Below, piece after piece: positions 49,228-58,153 of a DNA stretch of 64,000 bases (position 1 is the stretch's first letter; each line of letters starts with the position of its first letter). Below the pieces are notes generated by a model. It had not been told where the DNA came from. It searched no databases and saw only the letters and a program-made list of their open reading frames with translations. The stretch covers positions 1 through 64,000 of the forward strand of contig NZ_WELI01000005.1 in NCBI RefSeq assembly GCF_009184635.1, read 5' to 3'. The DNA comes from Rudanella paleaurantiibacter (GTDB lineage Bacteria > Bacteroidota > Bacteroidia > Cytophagales > Spirosomataceae). Position numbers and translations under genes: made by a program.

Positions 49228-49548
49228 GGGCGAGTTAAGTTAAAAAGGTATGTGTTGATATTGGTTACACGTTGGTTGAACCGGTTCGCGAAAGTACCGA
49301 GAAACCGGGATGAAAAGTTTGAAAAATTGGCCTTCTATTTTTCAACATGGAAACTTTTAGGCTAAGGTATCTGTTTAACTGTCATACAACCGCCAGAAGG
49401 CTTGCTCGATACCGGGCAAGCCTTTTTTGTTTCTGGGCCGTTTGGACGGTTTAGCAAAGAAATGGATAGACGACCGTTGGGTTGGTGTGTGGGGGATAAA
49501 CCATTTCGGCCTACTTTAGCGTTTTAGTACCAACTAACGCTAATCGGC
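49228..49548. other. Intergenic region with a plus-strand terminator but no gene
   Basis: About 320 bases between the divergent exonuclease and TonB-like genes. No good reading frame is seen. It carries both promoters and the terminator at 49397-49428, which faces the plus strand although no plus gene ends nearby. A short RNA ending there is possible. Confidence 0.4.
49397..49428 (+). terminator. Intrinsic terminator, plus strand
   Basis: Stem AAGGCTTGC (49397-49405) with GCAAGCCTT (49416-49424), a 10-base loop, then a run of six T. The nearest upstream plus-strand gene ends 750 bases earlier, so it may end a non-coding RNA or CHAT readthrough. Confidence 0.7.
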
Positions 49549-50481
49549 ATGATGCGCACAGCTTACGAGAACGAAACCGAAGCCCGAACCTTCGCCTTTG
49601 CAGGGGCCTTTGCGGTAACCCTGTTGGTTTTGATCATTCTCTTCGTGGTCACCCTTTCCCAAACCATACCCCAACCTCCGCCCATTCAGTTCGTAGAGGT
49701 GAATTTTGGCACGGATGCCGTGGGTAGCGGTTCGATCCAGACCTATAACAAACCGAGCGATTCGAAAAACGCGGTCGATGTAAAGAAAGCTGAAGACCGC
49801 CCGAATCCGAAAGTAACAACCACGAATCGGGTGGAGCGCACACCGGTAGCCCCTGTTCCTAAAGTGGCCGAAACAAAGGTGAGTAAAACGGTTTCCGAGA
49901 AGCCTGTCATCGCCAGTAAGGTTGAAAGTCCGGTGAGTGTGCCTGAGAAAGCGGAGCCCAAGCGCACGGAAGCGCCCAAGCCAACTCCTGCGCCCCCTCG
50001 CGCAGAACCGGCCAAGAAAGTTGAAACCGTTGATCCGAATGCCTTATATAAACGCTCGTCGGGCGGAGGAGGCTCGAATGGTACTGTTGGTCGGGCGTCG
50101 GGTACGGGTGGAAACAATAACGGCGACGACCGGAGTGGGGTAGGCGATAAGGGCAACCCGGATGGCAAGATTGATGCTAAAGAGTATTACGGGAAACCGG
50201 GCGGTAGCAGTACCGGTGTAGCCTTTAATGTAGCCGGTTGGTCCATTGGAAATAAAGGCATTGATAAGGATGCCTCCGACGAAAGCGGAAAGATTGTGTT
50301 TCGGATTCGGGTCGATCAGCGCGGAGATATTGTTGCCGTGAATGTGGTGGAGACACAGGTGAGTCCGTCCATTACTGATTTTTATCGTCGCCAGATTCAG
50401 CGGTTGCGTCCGCAGCCCAAATCGTCGGTAGTTCCCGAGATTTCAACGGGCACCGTGGTTATTAATGTTCGTTCCCGTTAA
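49549..50481 (+). CDS. TonB-like energy-transducer protein
   Basis: A 310-aa inner-membrane-anchored protein: short cytoplasmic start, one membrane helix (about 15-37, AFAVTLLVLIILFVVTL), a Pro/Lys/Glu-rich periplasmic spacer (about 40-165) and a C-terminal domain (about 230-310) with GKIVFRIRVDQRGDIVAV and a final VINVRSR, as in TonB-family C-termini. It would link a proton-driven ExbB/ExbD complex to outer-membrane partners; those genes are not in the window. folC starts 7 bases after its stop. Confidence 0.72.
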   Translation: MMRTAYENETEARTFAFAGAFAVTLLVLIILFVVTLSQTIPQPPPIQFVEVNFGTDAVGSGSIQTYNKPSDSKNAVDVKKAEDRPNPKVTTTNRVERTPVAPVPKVAETKVSKTVSEKPVIASKVESPVSVPEKAEPKRTEAPKPTPAPPRAEPAKKVETVDPNALYKRSSGGGGSNGTVGRASGTGGNNNGDDRSGVGDKGNPDGKIDAKEYYGKPGGSSTGVAFNVAGWSIGNKGIDKDASDESGKIVFRIRVDQRGDIVAVNVVETQVSPSITDFYRRQIQRLRPQPKSSVVPEISTGTVVINVRSR

Positions 50482-50488
50482 GTTTAGT

Positions 50489-51787
50489 ATGACCTACCAC
50501 GAGACGATTGACTATTTGTATAGTCGACTTCCCGTATTTCATCGTGAAGGCCCGAAAGCGCTGAAGCCTGGACTGGGCAACACCATACGACTTTGTGCCT
50601 ATCTGGGCGATCCTCACACCCGTTTTCGTTCGATTCATGTGGGTGGCACAAACGGGAAGGGCAGTACCTCGCATATGCTGGCAAGCATCTATGCCGAAGC
50701 CGGATACCGGGTGGCGCTGTACACCTCGCCCCATTTAAAGTCGTTTACCGAACGAATCCGTATCAACGGACAGCCTATCCCTGAATCGGAGGTCGTGCAG
50801 TTTGTGGCCGAGCACCGCGAATTGATCGAAGAGGTCAGTCCTTCGTTTTTTGAATTAACGGTGGCCATGGCGTTCGATTATTTCGCTCGTGAGCAGGTCG
50901 ACCTGGCGATAATCGAAGTGGGGCTGGGCGGCCGGTTAGACTCAACGAATGTGATCACCCCGATGCTTTCACTGATCACCAATATTGGTTTCGATCACAT
51001 GGATGTGTTGGGGGATACACTGCCAAAAATTGCTGCGGAGAAAGCCGGGATTATTAAACCGGGTGTGCCCGTTGTTATTGGTGAATACCTCCCCGAGACC
51101 CGACCTGTTTTTGACCAAAAGGCAAACTCCGAGGGCGCACCTATTTATTGGGCGTCGGAGCGGTTCAGGGTCATTGATAAAGGAGTTGTAAACGAGTTGC
51201 GCCAGCTTGCGGTGACCGATCTGAGTGGGGCAGGGGAGACGGTTGATACCTATTCGCTTGATCTTTTAGGTGGGTATCAGCAGCTGAATATCCCGGCTAT
51301 TTTGCAGGCGGTGGAGGTCTTGCAGGAAGTGGTGCCCGTTACTGTTGAAGCGTTGCAGAATGGCTTATCCAGAACCGTTTCGAACACTGGATTGCAGGGG
51401 CGTTTTCAAACGATTTTACGGGAGCCACGGGTCATTTTAGACACGGCCCACAACGTTCCTGGGATGGTTAATTTGCTCGAATCCATTCGTTCTGTTCCCC
51501 ACACACAATTGCGAATTGTAATCGGCGTAGTGGCAGACAAAAACCCGCAACCCCTTATCGATTTACTACCTATTGATGCGCAATATTACCTTTGTGCAGC
51601 CAATTCACCACGTTCACTTCCCGTTGATCAGTTGGCCCATTATTTTGTGGGCAATGAGTTGAATTACAAGGTGTTTAATAATGTAAATTGCGCCCTGGAG
51701 CAGTGTATTTACGATTCTAAACACGGTGAATTGATACTTGTAACAGGCAGTAACTACATAATTTCAGAAGTAAATAGTTTAACATAG
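50489..51787 (+). CDS. folC: Folylpolyglutamate synthase / dihydrofolate synthase
   Basis: A 432-aa cytoplasmic ligase that adds glutamate to (di)hydrofolate. Mur-ligase-type P-loop GGTNGKGSTSH near 50-60, then YTSPHLKSFTERIRING, the metal-binding EVGLGGRLDSTNV and DTAHNVPG in the C-terminal half. I start at ATG 50489, because the open frame from 50465 overlaps the preceding gene. Its TAG stop overlaps the GTG start of trmB by one base. Confidence 0.93.
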   Translation: MTYHETIDYLYSRLPVFHREGPKALKPGLGNTIRLCAYLGDPHTRFRSIHVGGTNGKGSTSHMLASIYAEAGYRVALYTSPHLKSFTERIRINGQPIPESEVVQFVAEHRELIEEVSPSFFELTVAMAFDYFAREQVDLAIIEVGLGGRLDSTNVITPMLSLITNIGFDHMDVLGDTLPKIAAEKAGIIKPGVPVVIGEYLPETRPVFDQKANSEGAPIYWASERFRVIDKGVVNELRQLAVTDLSGAGETVDTYSLDLLGGYQQLNIPAILQAVEVLQEVVPVTVEALQNGLSRTVSNTGLQGRFQTILREPRVILDTAHNVPGMVNLLESIRSVPHTQLRIVIGVVADKNPQPLIDLLPIDAQYYLCAANSPRSLPVDQLAHYFVGNELNYKVFNNVNCALEQCIYDSKHGELILVTGSNYIISEVNSLT

Positions 51788-52449
51788 TGACACGACGTAA
51801 ACTTCAGCGATTCTTACAAAATTCAATCGCTACAAATGTAATTGAGAACGGTAAACCATCGTATTCGACCATCAAAGGCAACTGGAAACGCGAGCAGTTT
51901 AAGAACGAAAATCCCCTTGTGTTAGAGCTGGCCTGTGGCAAAGGCGAATACACGGTTGGTCTGGCTGAGCACACACCGAATCGTAATTTTATTGGGGTTG
52001 ATATTAAGGGAGATCGGATTGCCCGTGGGTCGCAATTAGCCCTACAGAAAGGCCTTGACAACGTCGCTTTTTTGCGGACGGATATTCAGTACTTACGCGA
52101 GTTTTTTGAACCGGGTGAGGTAAGTGAAATCTGGATAACGTTCCCGGATCCACAGCCACGCGACAAGCAGGAGAAACACCGGTTGACGCATCGGCGCTTT
52201 CTGGATATCTATAAGGAGTTGCTGGAGCCTGGCGGGATTTTACATCTGAAAACGGATAATGCTCCGTTCTTTGAATATAGTCTGGAAACCCTGCCCACCA
52301 ATGGATTTGTCGACTTAGTGAGTACACGCGATTTGTACAACTCACCGATGAATAATTGGCATCATGGAATCAAAACCAAGTACGAAGCCATGTTCTTTGA
52401 GAAAGGTTTTTCCATCAACTATTTACAATGCAGAAGGGGCAATCGGTAA
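51787..52449 (+). CDS. trmB: tRNA (guanine-N7-)-methyltransferase
   Basis: A 220-aa SAM-dependent enzyme that makes m7G46 in tRNA. Starts at GTG 51787, coupled to folC. Features: LELACGKGEYTVGLA as SAM-binding loop, IGVDIKGDRIARG, ITFPDPQPRDKQEKHRLTH (family signature) and LHLKTDNAPFFEYSL. The last ~10 codons (NYLQCRRGNR) and the stop lie in the left arm of a perfect 64-bp palindrome, so the terminus of the protein is dictated by that structure. Confidence 0.93.
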   Translation: MTRRKLQRFLQNSIATNVIENGKPSYSTIKGNWKREQFKNENPLVLELACGKGEYTVGLAEHTPNRNFIGVDIKGDRIARGSQLALQKGLDNVAFLRTDIQYLREFFEPGEVSEIWITFPDPQPRDKQEKHRLTHRRFLDIYKELLEPGGILHLKTDNAPFFEYSLETLPTNGFVDLVSTRDLYNSPMNNWHHGIKTKYEAMFFEKGFSINYLQCRRGNR

Positions 52450-52481
52450 TTACCGATTGCCCCTTCTGCATTGTAAATAGT
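52418..52481. terminator. Perfect 64-bp palindrome at the trmB/gapA junction
   Basis: Two 32-base arms (52418-52449 and 52450-52481) are exact reverse complements with no spacer; core words are GCAGAAGGGGCAATCGG and CCGATTGCCCCTTCTGC. It includes the end of trmB and lies 13 bases before the gapA stop, so it can act as a terminator for both convergent genes. On RNA it folds into a very strong hairpin. Confidence 0.85.
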
Positions 52482-52493
52482 ATGTGAATCTGA

Positions 52494-53513
<1,020 letters not shown>

Positions 53514-53514
53514 T

Positions 53515-53522
53515 CAAATATA
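53515..53522 (-). promoter_or_regulatory. -7 promoter box TATATTTG of gapA
   Basis: Minus-strand TATATTTG, exact TAnnTTTG match, placing the transcript start near 53511, about 25 bases before the gapA ATG. A clear -33 TTTG at the right spacing was not found. Confidence 0.55.
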
Positions 53523-54499
53523 GGGGAATTCGTTAGATACCTAAGCACACAAGAGAGTAAGCATCTATAAAAAAGGATTTAGCAAAATAAGGAAAAGGTA
53601 AGTTAGTATTTTAAGAAAACAGTGAATTTTTAGCAGCAAATATTAGTTTAACTAAGATAAATTTAGCTGAATATACTAAAATTACTAATAAATAGTAGCA
53701 AATTAGGACTGTTTTACTAATCGATATGCTAATTCATTAGATTTTACTAAATAAAGTACTTATACGAGTTTTGCTTGCTAATGCTGTCTTTATCCCTTAT
53801 TATCATGCTTGCAGAGACAACTCATCTTTAGAATTCCTATATCTTAGTATATAGCACAATCATAGTTCTATTATGCTTTACTCAAACGATTACGTTATTC
53901 ATTTTTTGTTGATTCAATGAATAGAATAGGGAGTGCGCATAAACTTTCGAATTGTTAGACTGCCTGTATTGTACACTAGTTTAAGCAGTTAGAGAGCCAG
54001 AAAATACACCAGGATTTATACTCACCCTCCAAACGGCTTAGACAGATCAAATAGGATTGGTATAAATTTAATAGCTTCATCTTTCTATTTGAAAGAGGCT
54101 GTGGTTTGGATTCATTTTCCAATGTATGTAGCAAGCAAATTGCTACTCTACAGTCAAAGTCAGACAATGACACAAATCCTTTCCAATCCAACTATGACAC
54201 CTCTTATAAGAGGAACGTTTCTTATCCACAGATACGAACTTAGAATACCTATAGCGGAATGATCGTCGTCATGTAGAGCTTTTTAATACGGTAGAGCAGG
54301 AGAGAGGCCGCTGGTGCTTTTTGACACCTTTACGCGATAGTCAAAGCCTATGGCAGTTATATTTTTAATATATTTGTACGGTACGGATTCAACTCAAAAT
54401 AAGCAGTCTTAAGAACGCAAAATATAATTTTGTGCAAAAACATAAAGCTCTGACTTTGAGTTAATTAGACGTCTATTATTAAATATTTACTTGAATACA
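53523..54499. other. AT-rich kilobase without a convincing gene
   Basis: Almost 1 kb, strongly AT-rich. Between 53640 and 53765 the word ACTAA recurs at least five times (TTTACTAA twice, with TACTAA and AACTAA variants). One exact DnaA-box-like TTATCCACA lies near 54215. A 71-codon minus-strand frame at 53976-54191 has no recognisable domain. It may hold a decayed gene or be a spacer in the terminus region. Confidence 0.45.
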
Positions 54500-55321
54500 A
54501 TGACTGACCAAATTCTAATTGAAAATGCTTGGGCGGACCGCTCTTTACTACAAAACGAAGAAACAATAGCTGCTGTTCGAGCGACCATAGCAGCTCTCGA
54601 TTCAGGGAGTATCCGGGTGGCTGAACCCAGCACCGAAGTCGAGGGAGAGTGGAAAGTAAATGACTGGGTAAAGAAAGCAATTCTACTTTTCTTCGTTAGC
54701 CAGCAGATGAACGAACAGGAAGTTGGAATCTTTACCTACCACGATAAAATTCCGCTGAAAACAAACTTTGCTCAGAAAGGCGTACGCGTAGTACCTCCAG
54801 CCGTTGCCCGGTACGGATCATATCAGGCCAGTGGGGTTATCCTGATGCCATCGTACGTGAACATAGGAGCGTACGTTGACGAACGTACAATGGTAGATAC
54901 CTGGGCTACGGTTGGAAGTTGCGCCCAGATTGGAAAAGACGTACACCTCAGTGGGGGAGTTGGTATTGGTGGCGTTCTAGAGCCACCCCAAGCAGCACCT
55001 GTTATTATTGAAGATGGCGCGTTTATTGGATCGCGTTGTATTGTCGTAGAAGGGGCTCGCATTGGAAAACGGGCTGTTTTAGGAGCTGGTGTAACAATCA
55101 CGGGCTCATCAAAGATCATTGACGTAACCACACCAGATGCTAAAGAGTATCGTGGCTACGTACCTGATGACTCGGTTGTGATTCCTGGTTCATATACTAA
55201 AGAGTTTGCAGCCGGGTCGTTCCAGGTTCCGTGTGCGTTGATCATTGGTAAGCGTAAGGCATCTACTGATTTGAAAACTTCGTTGAATGAAGCATTGCGT
55301 GAAAACAATGTAAGTGTGTAA
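54500..55321 (+). CDS. dapD: Tetrahydrodipicolinate N-succinyltransferase
   Basis: A 273-aa enzyme of the succinylase branch of lysine/diaminopimelate synthesis. It shows the left-handed beta-helix hexapeptide pattern (VNIGAYVDERTMVDTWATVGSCAQIG, VGIGGVLEPPQAAPVIIEDGAFIGSR in pieces) and the DapD words VPPAVARYGSYQ and RGYVPDDSVVIPGS. ATG 54500 is preferred to TTG 54491. Full length. Confidence 0.94.
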   Translation: MTDQILIENAWADRSLLQNEETIAAVRATIAALDSGSIRVAEPSTEVEGEWKVNDWVKKAILLFFVSQQMNEQEVGIFTYHDKIPLKTNFAQKGVRVVPPAVARYGSYQASGVILMPSYVNIGAYVDERTMVDTWATVGSCAQIGKDVHLSGGVGIGGVLEPPQAAPVIIEDGAFIGSRCIVVEGARIGKRAVLGAGVTITGSSKIIDVTTPDAKEYRGYVPDDSVVIPGSYTKEFAAGSFQVPCALIIGKRKASTDLKTSLNEALRENNVSV

Positions 55322-55346
55322 AGTTCAACTTGCTCACAAACACATA

Positions 55347-55416
55347 CACTTCAATTGTAAATTTACATTTAACTACAGTACATTTTTAAATAGTTAGCAG
55401 ATTTACAATTGAAGTG
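55347..55416. promoter_or_regulatory. Inverted repeat between dapD and the XRE gene
   Basis: Perfect 16-bp arms CACTTCAATTGTAAAT (55347-55362) and ATTTACAATTGAAGTG (55401-55416), with an inner 12-base palindrome TGTAAATTTACA (55356-55367) and TAACTA/TAGTTA words between. It is 26 bases upstream of the -7 box of the XRE gene, so it could be its operator, or a dapD terminator. Confidence 0.5.
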
Positions 55417-55441
55417 CATTACTTTATAATTTACAAGTAGC

Positions 55442-55449
55442 TATATTTG
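55442..55449 (+). promoter_or_regulatory. -7 promoter box TATATTTG of the XRE gene
   Basis: Exact TAnnTTTG match; transcription would begin near 55453, about 27 bases before ATG 55480. This excludes the upstream TTG-type start of the open frame at 55447. Confidence 0.5.
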
Positions 55450-55479
55450 CAACAAGAGCATCTTGTTAATCATTTAGAC

Positions 55480-55971
55480 ATGTCAATCAACGATAAGATT
55501 AAACAGATTTTATTGACAAAAGGCTACTCTCCGTCTCATTTTGCAGATGAAATTGGCGTTCAGCGATCCAGTATTTCACATATTTTATCAGGCCGAAATA
55601 GACCGAGTTTCGATATTATCCAGAAGATAATTAAACGATTTCCTGATCTTGGGTTTGAATGGATTTTAGAAGATGATGCGCCTTCACCATCCCCATTCAA
55701 TCGTTCGACTGCTGCGCCGTCAAGTCCGTCTTTACGCGGCTCCTTTCTGAATGATCAGGCGGCTCCCGAGCCAATAGGGCGCGCACAGAATACACTGACT
55801 AACCGTACCAATCGAACTGAAATTAGTGGTATACGTGACGATGAGTACTCTATGCCTTACACGGATGCCATTGCTCAGCCTGCAAACAACCTAAATCAGA
55901 CCAAAAAGAAGGTAGAGCGTATTCTTATTTTCTACACGGACGGCTCTTTTCAGGAGTATAATCCTTCTTAA
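55480..55971 (+). CDS. XRE-family helix-turn-helix regulator
   Basis: A 163-aa DNA-binding protein. Residues 1-60 are an XRE helix-turn-helix (IKQILLTKGYSPSHFADEIGVQ, SSISHILSGRNRPSFDIIQKI). The middle (70-140) is low-complexity and Ser/Pro/Asn-rich, and the end KKKVERILIFYTDGSFQEY looks like a short conserved beta-hairpin. The target is unknown; an inverted repeat just upstream suggests self-control. Start chosen after the promoter box at 55442. Confidence 0.8.
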   Translation: MSINDKIKQILLTKGYSPSHFADEIGVQRSSISHILSGRNRPSFDIIQKIIKRFPDLGFEWILEDDAPSPSPFNRSTAAPSSPSLRGSFLNDQAAPEPIGRAQNTLTNRTNRTEISGIRDDEYSMPYTDAIAQPANNLNQTKKKVERILIFYTDGSFQEYNPS

Positions 55972-56113
55972 TAGTCCAGGTACTATATTCCTGGAAAAAC
56001 CCATTTCCCATTCACCAGAGCCCTTTTTTGCCAATGTACTGTTTCACAATACATTAGTGTTCCACGTGGATAACTTGTTAATAACCTGTGGGTATTGAAT
56101 TCTGTAAGTGTAT

Positions 56114-56142
56114 AAAATGGCTTGGGGAACTAGGCCATTTTT
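56114..56142 (+). terminator. Terminator downstream of the XRE gene
   Basis: Stem AAAATGGC (56114-56121) with GCCATTTT (56134-56141 region) around a 12-base loop, continuing into TTTATTT. It follows the XRE stop by ~140 bases. Confidence 0.55.
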
Positions 56143-56541
56143 ATTTGGTTAGTGAACCAAACCGGTATCACGAGCTAAGGTCAATTGAGCCGACAATATG
56201 CAAATCTGTGATCTTTCCCTACACGCTGGCGAATGGCTATACAGCTGGACCAACCAAACCAAAATAGAATACTCAACAAAGGTTTTAGAATCCGTGAGTG
56301 GAGTGATTTTAGAACACATCGTAGTTCGTAAGTTTGATGACTTACAAAGTGCAACAAACTTAAAACTGGCGCGAGATCTGGATAGCTGAACATTCTAGAA
56401 CTTTTACTCCTGGATCTTTTATCTTTATTCTTCTACTTTTAAAACTCTGAGCAAGTTTTAAAACCCATTTCTCTTGTTCCTTAATTCTCTTTCTTATCTA
56501 GTTAGTACCTGTTCAAATGAATGGATAACACACCCATTTAT

Positions 56542-56569
56542 TTGTTTTATAATTTATATTATGTTAAGT
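56542..56569. other. dif: dif-like XerCD recombination site
   Basis: A 28-base site with dif layout: left arm TTGTTTTATAA, central TTTATA, right arm TTATGTTAAGT. The right (XerD-side) arm matches the E. coli dif arm at 10 of 11 positions and the centre at 5 of 6; the left arm shares the ATAA end, as usual for the more variable XerC side. It lies in a gap between convergent genes, where gene direction switches. Identification is by pattern only. Confidence 0.6.
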
Positions 56570-56585
56570 AGTGTTTTTCAAAATA

Positions 56586-56612
56586 AGGGGATGACCATTT
56601 TGGTCATCCCCT
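56586..56612 (-). terminator. Terminator of the TPR gene (minus strand)
   Basis: Perfect 12-bp stem AGGGGATGACCA (56586-56597) and TGGTCATCCCCT (56601-56612) with a 3-base loop, followed on the minus strand by TATTTTG. It ends 6 bases from the stop of the TPR gene. Confidence 0.75.
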
Positions 56613-56618
56613 ATGTAC

Positions 56619-58073
56619 TTACTTTGTCTCTACGCAAACTACTTTACGCTCTTCATACTGCTTCAACAGATTCTCTGCCTGCTGAATGCTATTGTTGAGG
56701 TCCTCTTCGTTTGCCTTCACAGCTTTGGCTTTCATGAAATACGGCAAAGCTTGCTTAAAACGACCGCAAACCTGACCTTCGATTTCTTTGCCACGCTTAT
56801 TGTATTCAGCCATATCCATAGAACCCAGCGCTTTGTTCAACTCGGCTCCTTCATTATAAAAGAAAACGCCCATGTTGAAGTTGGCATCGTAGTTATTAGG
56901 ATCAATGGCTAAGGCCTTCGTGTAGTATTGCTTGGCCAGATCACGCTGCTCTGTTTGCTTCGCTTTCAGATCAGCTACTTTCTTCTCCGTAGCCGCAACA
57001 TCCACACCCTTGCTTTGCTCTTCTTTCACCTGGGCTTCTAGCTCCGCTACGCGTGCTTTCGCTTCCTTCTGACGGTTTTGTACTTCAGCCAGCTGACGCT
57101 TTGCTTCAGCTGCTTTCGGGTTCTTCTTAATCACACCACCCAAACGCAGGATCTCTGAATTGAACGCTTCCAGAGCGTCCTTTTCAGCCGCCAGCTTCTT
57201 AGTCAGGGTACCGCCTTTCTTCGCTTCGTCGCTCAGCTTCCGAATATCATCCCCCATTTTAGCGGCTGCGTTATCGTAAAGGATCGCGAGGTTTACTACA
57301 TTCTGTACGTTGTTGGGCTCTTTTTCAACCAACTGCTTCATACCTGCAACCGCTTCGTCCATCCGGTTCGAGGCCAGAAGGATATTAACACGCTCCGCAG
57401 CGAGGTCTTTGTTGTTTGGCAAGGCTGTCAAACCTTTGTCAATAGCTCCGAGTGCCTTGTCAATTTCCTTATCATTCCGGTACAGCGAAGCAAGCGAGTA
57501 AAATACGCTGGGGTCTTTACCCCCATTAGCCGCATACCGTTCCAGTTGCTCTTTCGCTTCACCACTCATTTGTGCCTGCTGAGCAGCAATACCTGCATAC
57601 AAAGCGGCCATGGTATCCTTAGGCATGATAGCACCTGCCATAGTCATCAGTTTCAATGCACCCGCGTAGTTTTTAGACTGATACCGCGAAGCACCCTGAT
57701 TCATAAAGGCACTGTACAGCTTCTGCCCTGCCAGAGCTTCGTTCAGTTCTTTACCCGACTTACCCCCGTTAGGCTCGACTTCAAGACCTTTCTTGTACGA
57801 CTCATAGGCCGTCATAGCCGCGTTGGTATCCAACTTCGAATACACACCCGTCTGGTCGAGGGCAATCGCTTCGTAAACCTGTCCGCGAACGAGCCAGGTT
57901 TTCGCCTTACTGGCCGCCTTGCTACCTTCGCTAACATCTTTATCAATAGCGGCTTTAGCTTTGTCCAGAGTGCCACTCTGCAACTGTAGCATGGCATTCG
58001 TCTGGGCAGATGCCGGTTTTACGGCCGCCAGCACCGTCAGGCTGAGTGCCGAAGCAACTACGAGTTTTTTCAT
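56619..58073 (-). CDS. Exported TPR and coiled-coil protein
   Basis: A 484-aa protein with a signal peptide (1-23, ending ASAQ), TPR helices over ~30-270 and ~395-470 (for example PSVFYSLASLYRNDKEIDKALGAIDKGL, YYTKALAIDPNNYDANFNMGVFFYNEG in family pattern), and a charged coiled coil at about 280-385 (Lys/Glu/Ala-rich). It should sit in the periplasm and act as a scaffold. Such proteins are common in Bacteroidota; the precise partner is unknown. gyrA lies directly upstream on the same strand. Confidence 0.8.
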   Translation of the reverse strand: MKKLVVASALSLTVLAAVKPASAQTNAMLQLQSGTLDKAKAAIDKDVSEGSKAASKAKTWLVRGQVYEAIALDQTGVYSKLDTNAAMTAYESYKKGLEVEPNGGKSGKELNEALAGQKLYSAFMNQGASRYQSKNYAGALKLMTMAGAIMPKDTMAALYAGIAAQQAQMSGEAKEQLERYAANGGKDPSVFYSLASLYRNDKEIDKALGAIDKGLTALPNNKDLAAERVNILLASNRMDEAVAGMKQLVEKEPNNVQNVVNLAILYDNAAAKMGDDIRKLSDEAKKGGTLTKKLAAEKDALEAFNSEILRLGGVIKKNPKAAEAKRQLAEVQNRQKEAKARVAELEAQVKEEQSKGVDVAATEKKVADLKAKQTEQRDLAKQYYTKALAIDPNNYDANFNMGVFFYNEGAELNKALGSMDMAEYNKRGKEIEGQVCGRFKQALPYFMKAKAVKANEEDLNNSIQQAENLLKQYEERKVVCVETK

Positions 58074-58153
58074 TGTACTTAATTAGGGTTGATTAATTTA
58101 TTGTGAACGCAAAAGGGTATTCTTACCATTAACCTCTACAGAGGGCCATCGGT

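Larger units (their letters stand above)
55972..56618. other. Intergenic region between convergent genes, AT-rich
   Basis: About 650 bases. It contains a plus-strand terminator (56114-56142), near-DnaA-box words at 56070-56095 (CACGTGGATAA, CCTGTGGGTA), a possible 63-codon plus-strand frame at 56198-56389, the dif-like site (56542-56569) and the minus-strand terminator at 56586-56612. The 63-codon frame starts MQICDLSLHAGEW and has no recognised domain; I do not call it a gene. Confidence 0.5.

Noticed and set aside
53976-54191. 71-codon minus-strand frame
   Set aside because: No recognisable domain, Cys/Trp-rich odd composition, no promoter or neighbour support.
53523-56100. Possible replication origin (AT-rich, TTATCCACA near 54215, similar words near 56075)
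   Set aside because: Only one exact DnaA box, no cluster, and gene directions converge here, which fits a terminus better.
56198-56389. 63-codon plus-strand frame
   Set aside because: Plausible composition but no domain, promoter or conservation evidence; an overlapping antisense frame is equally open.
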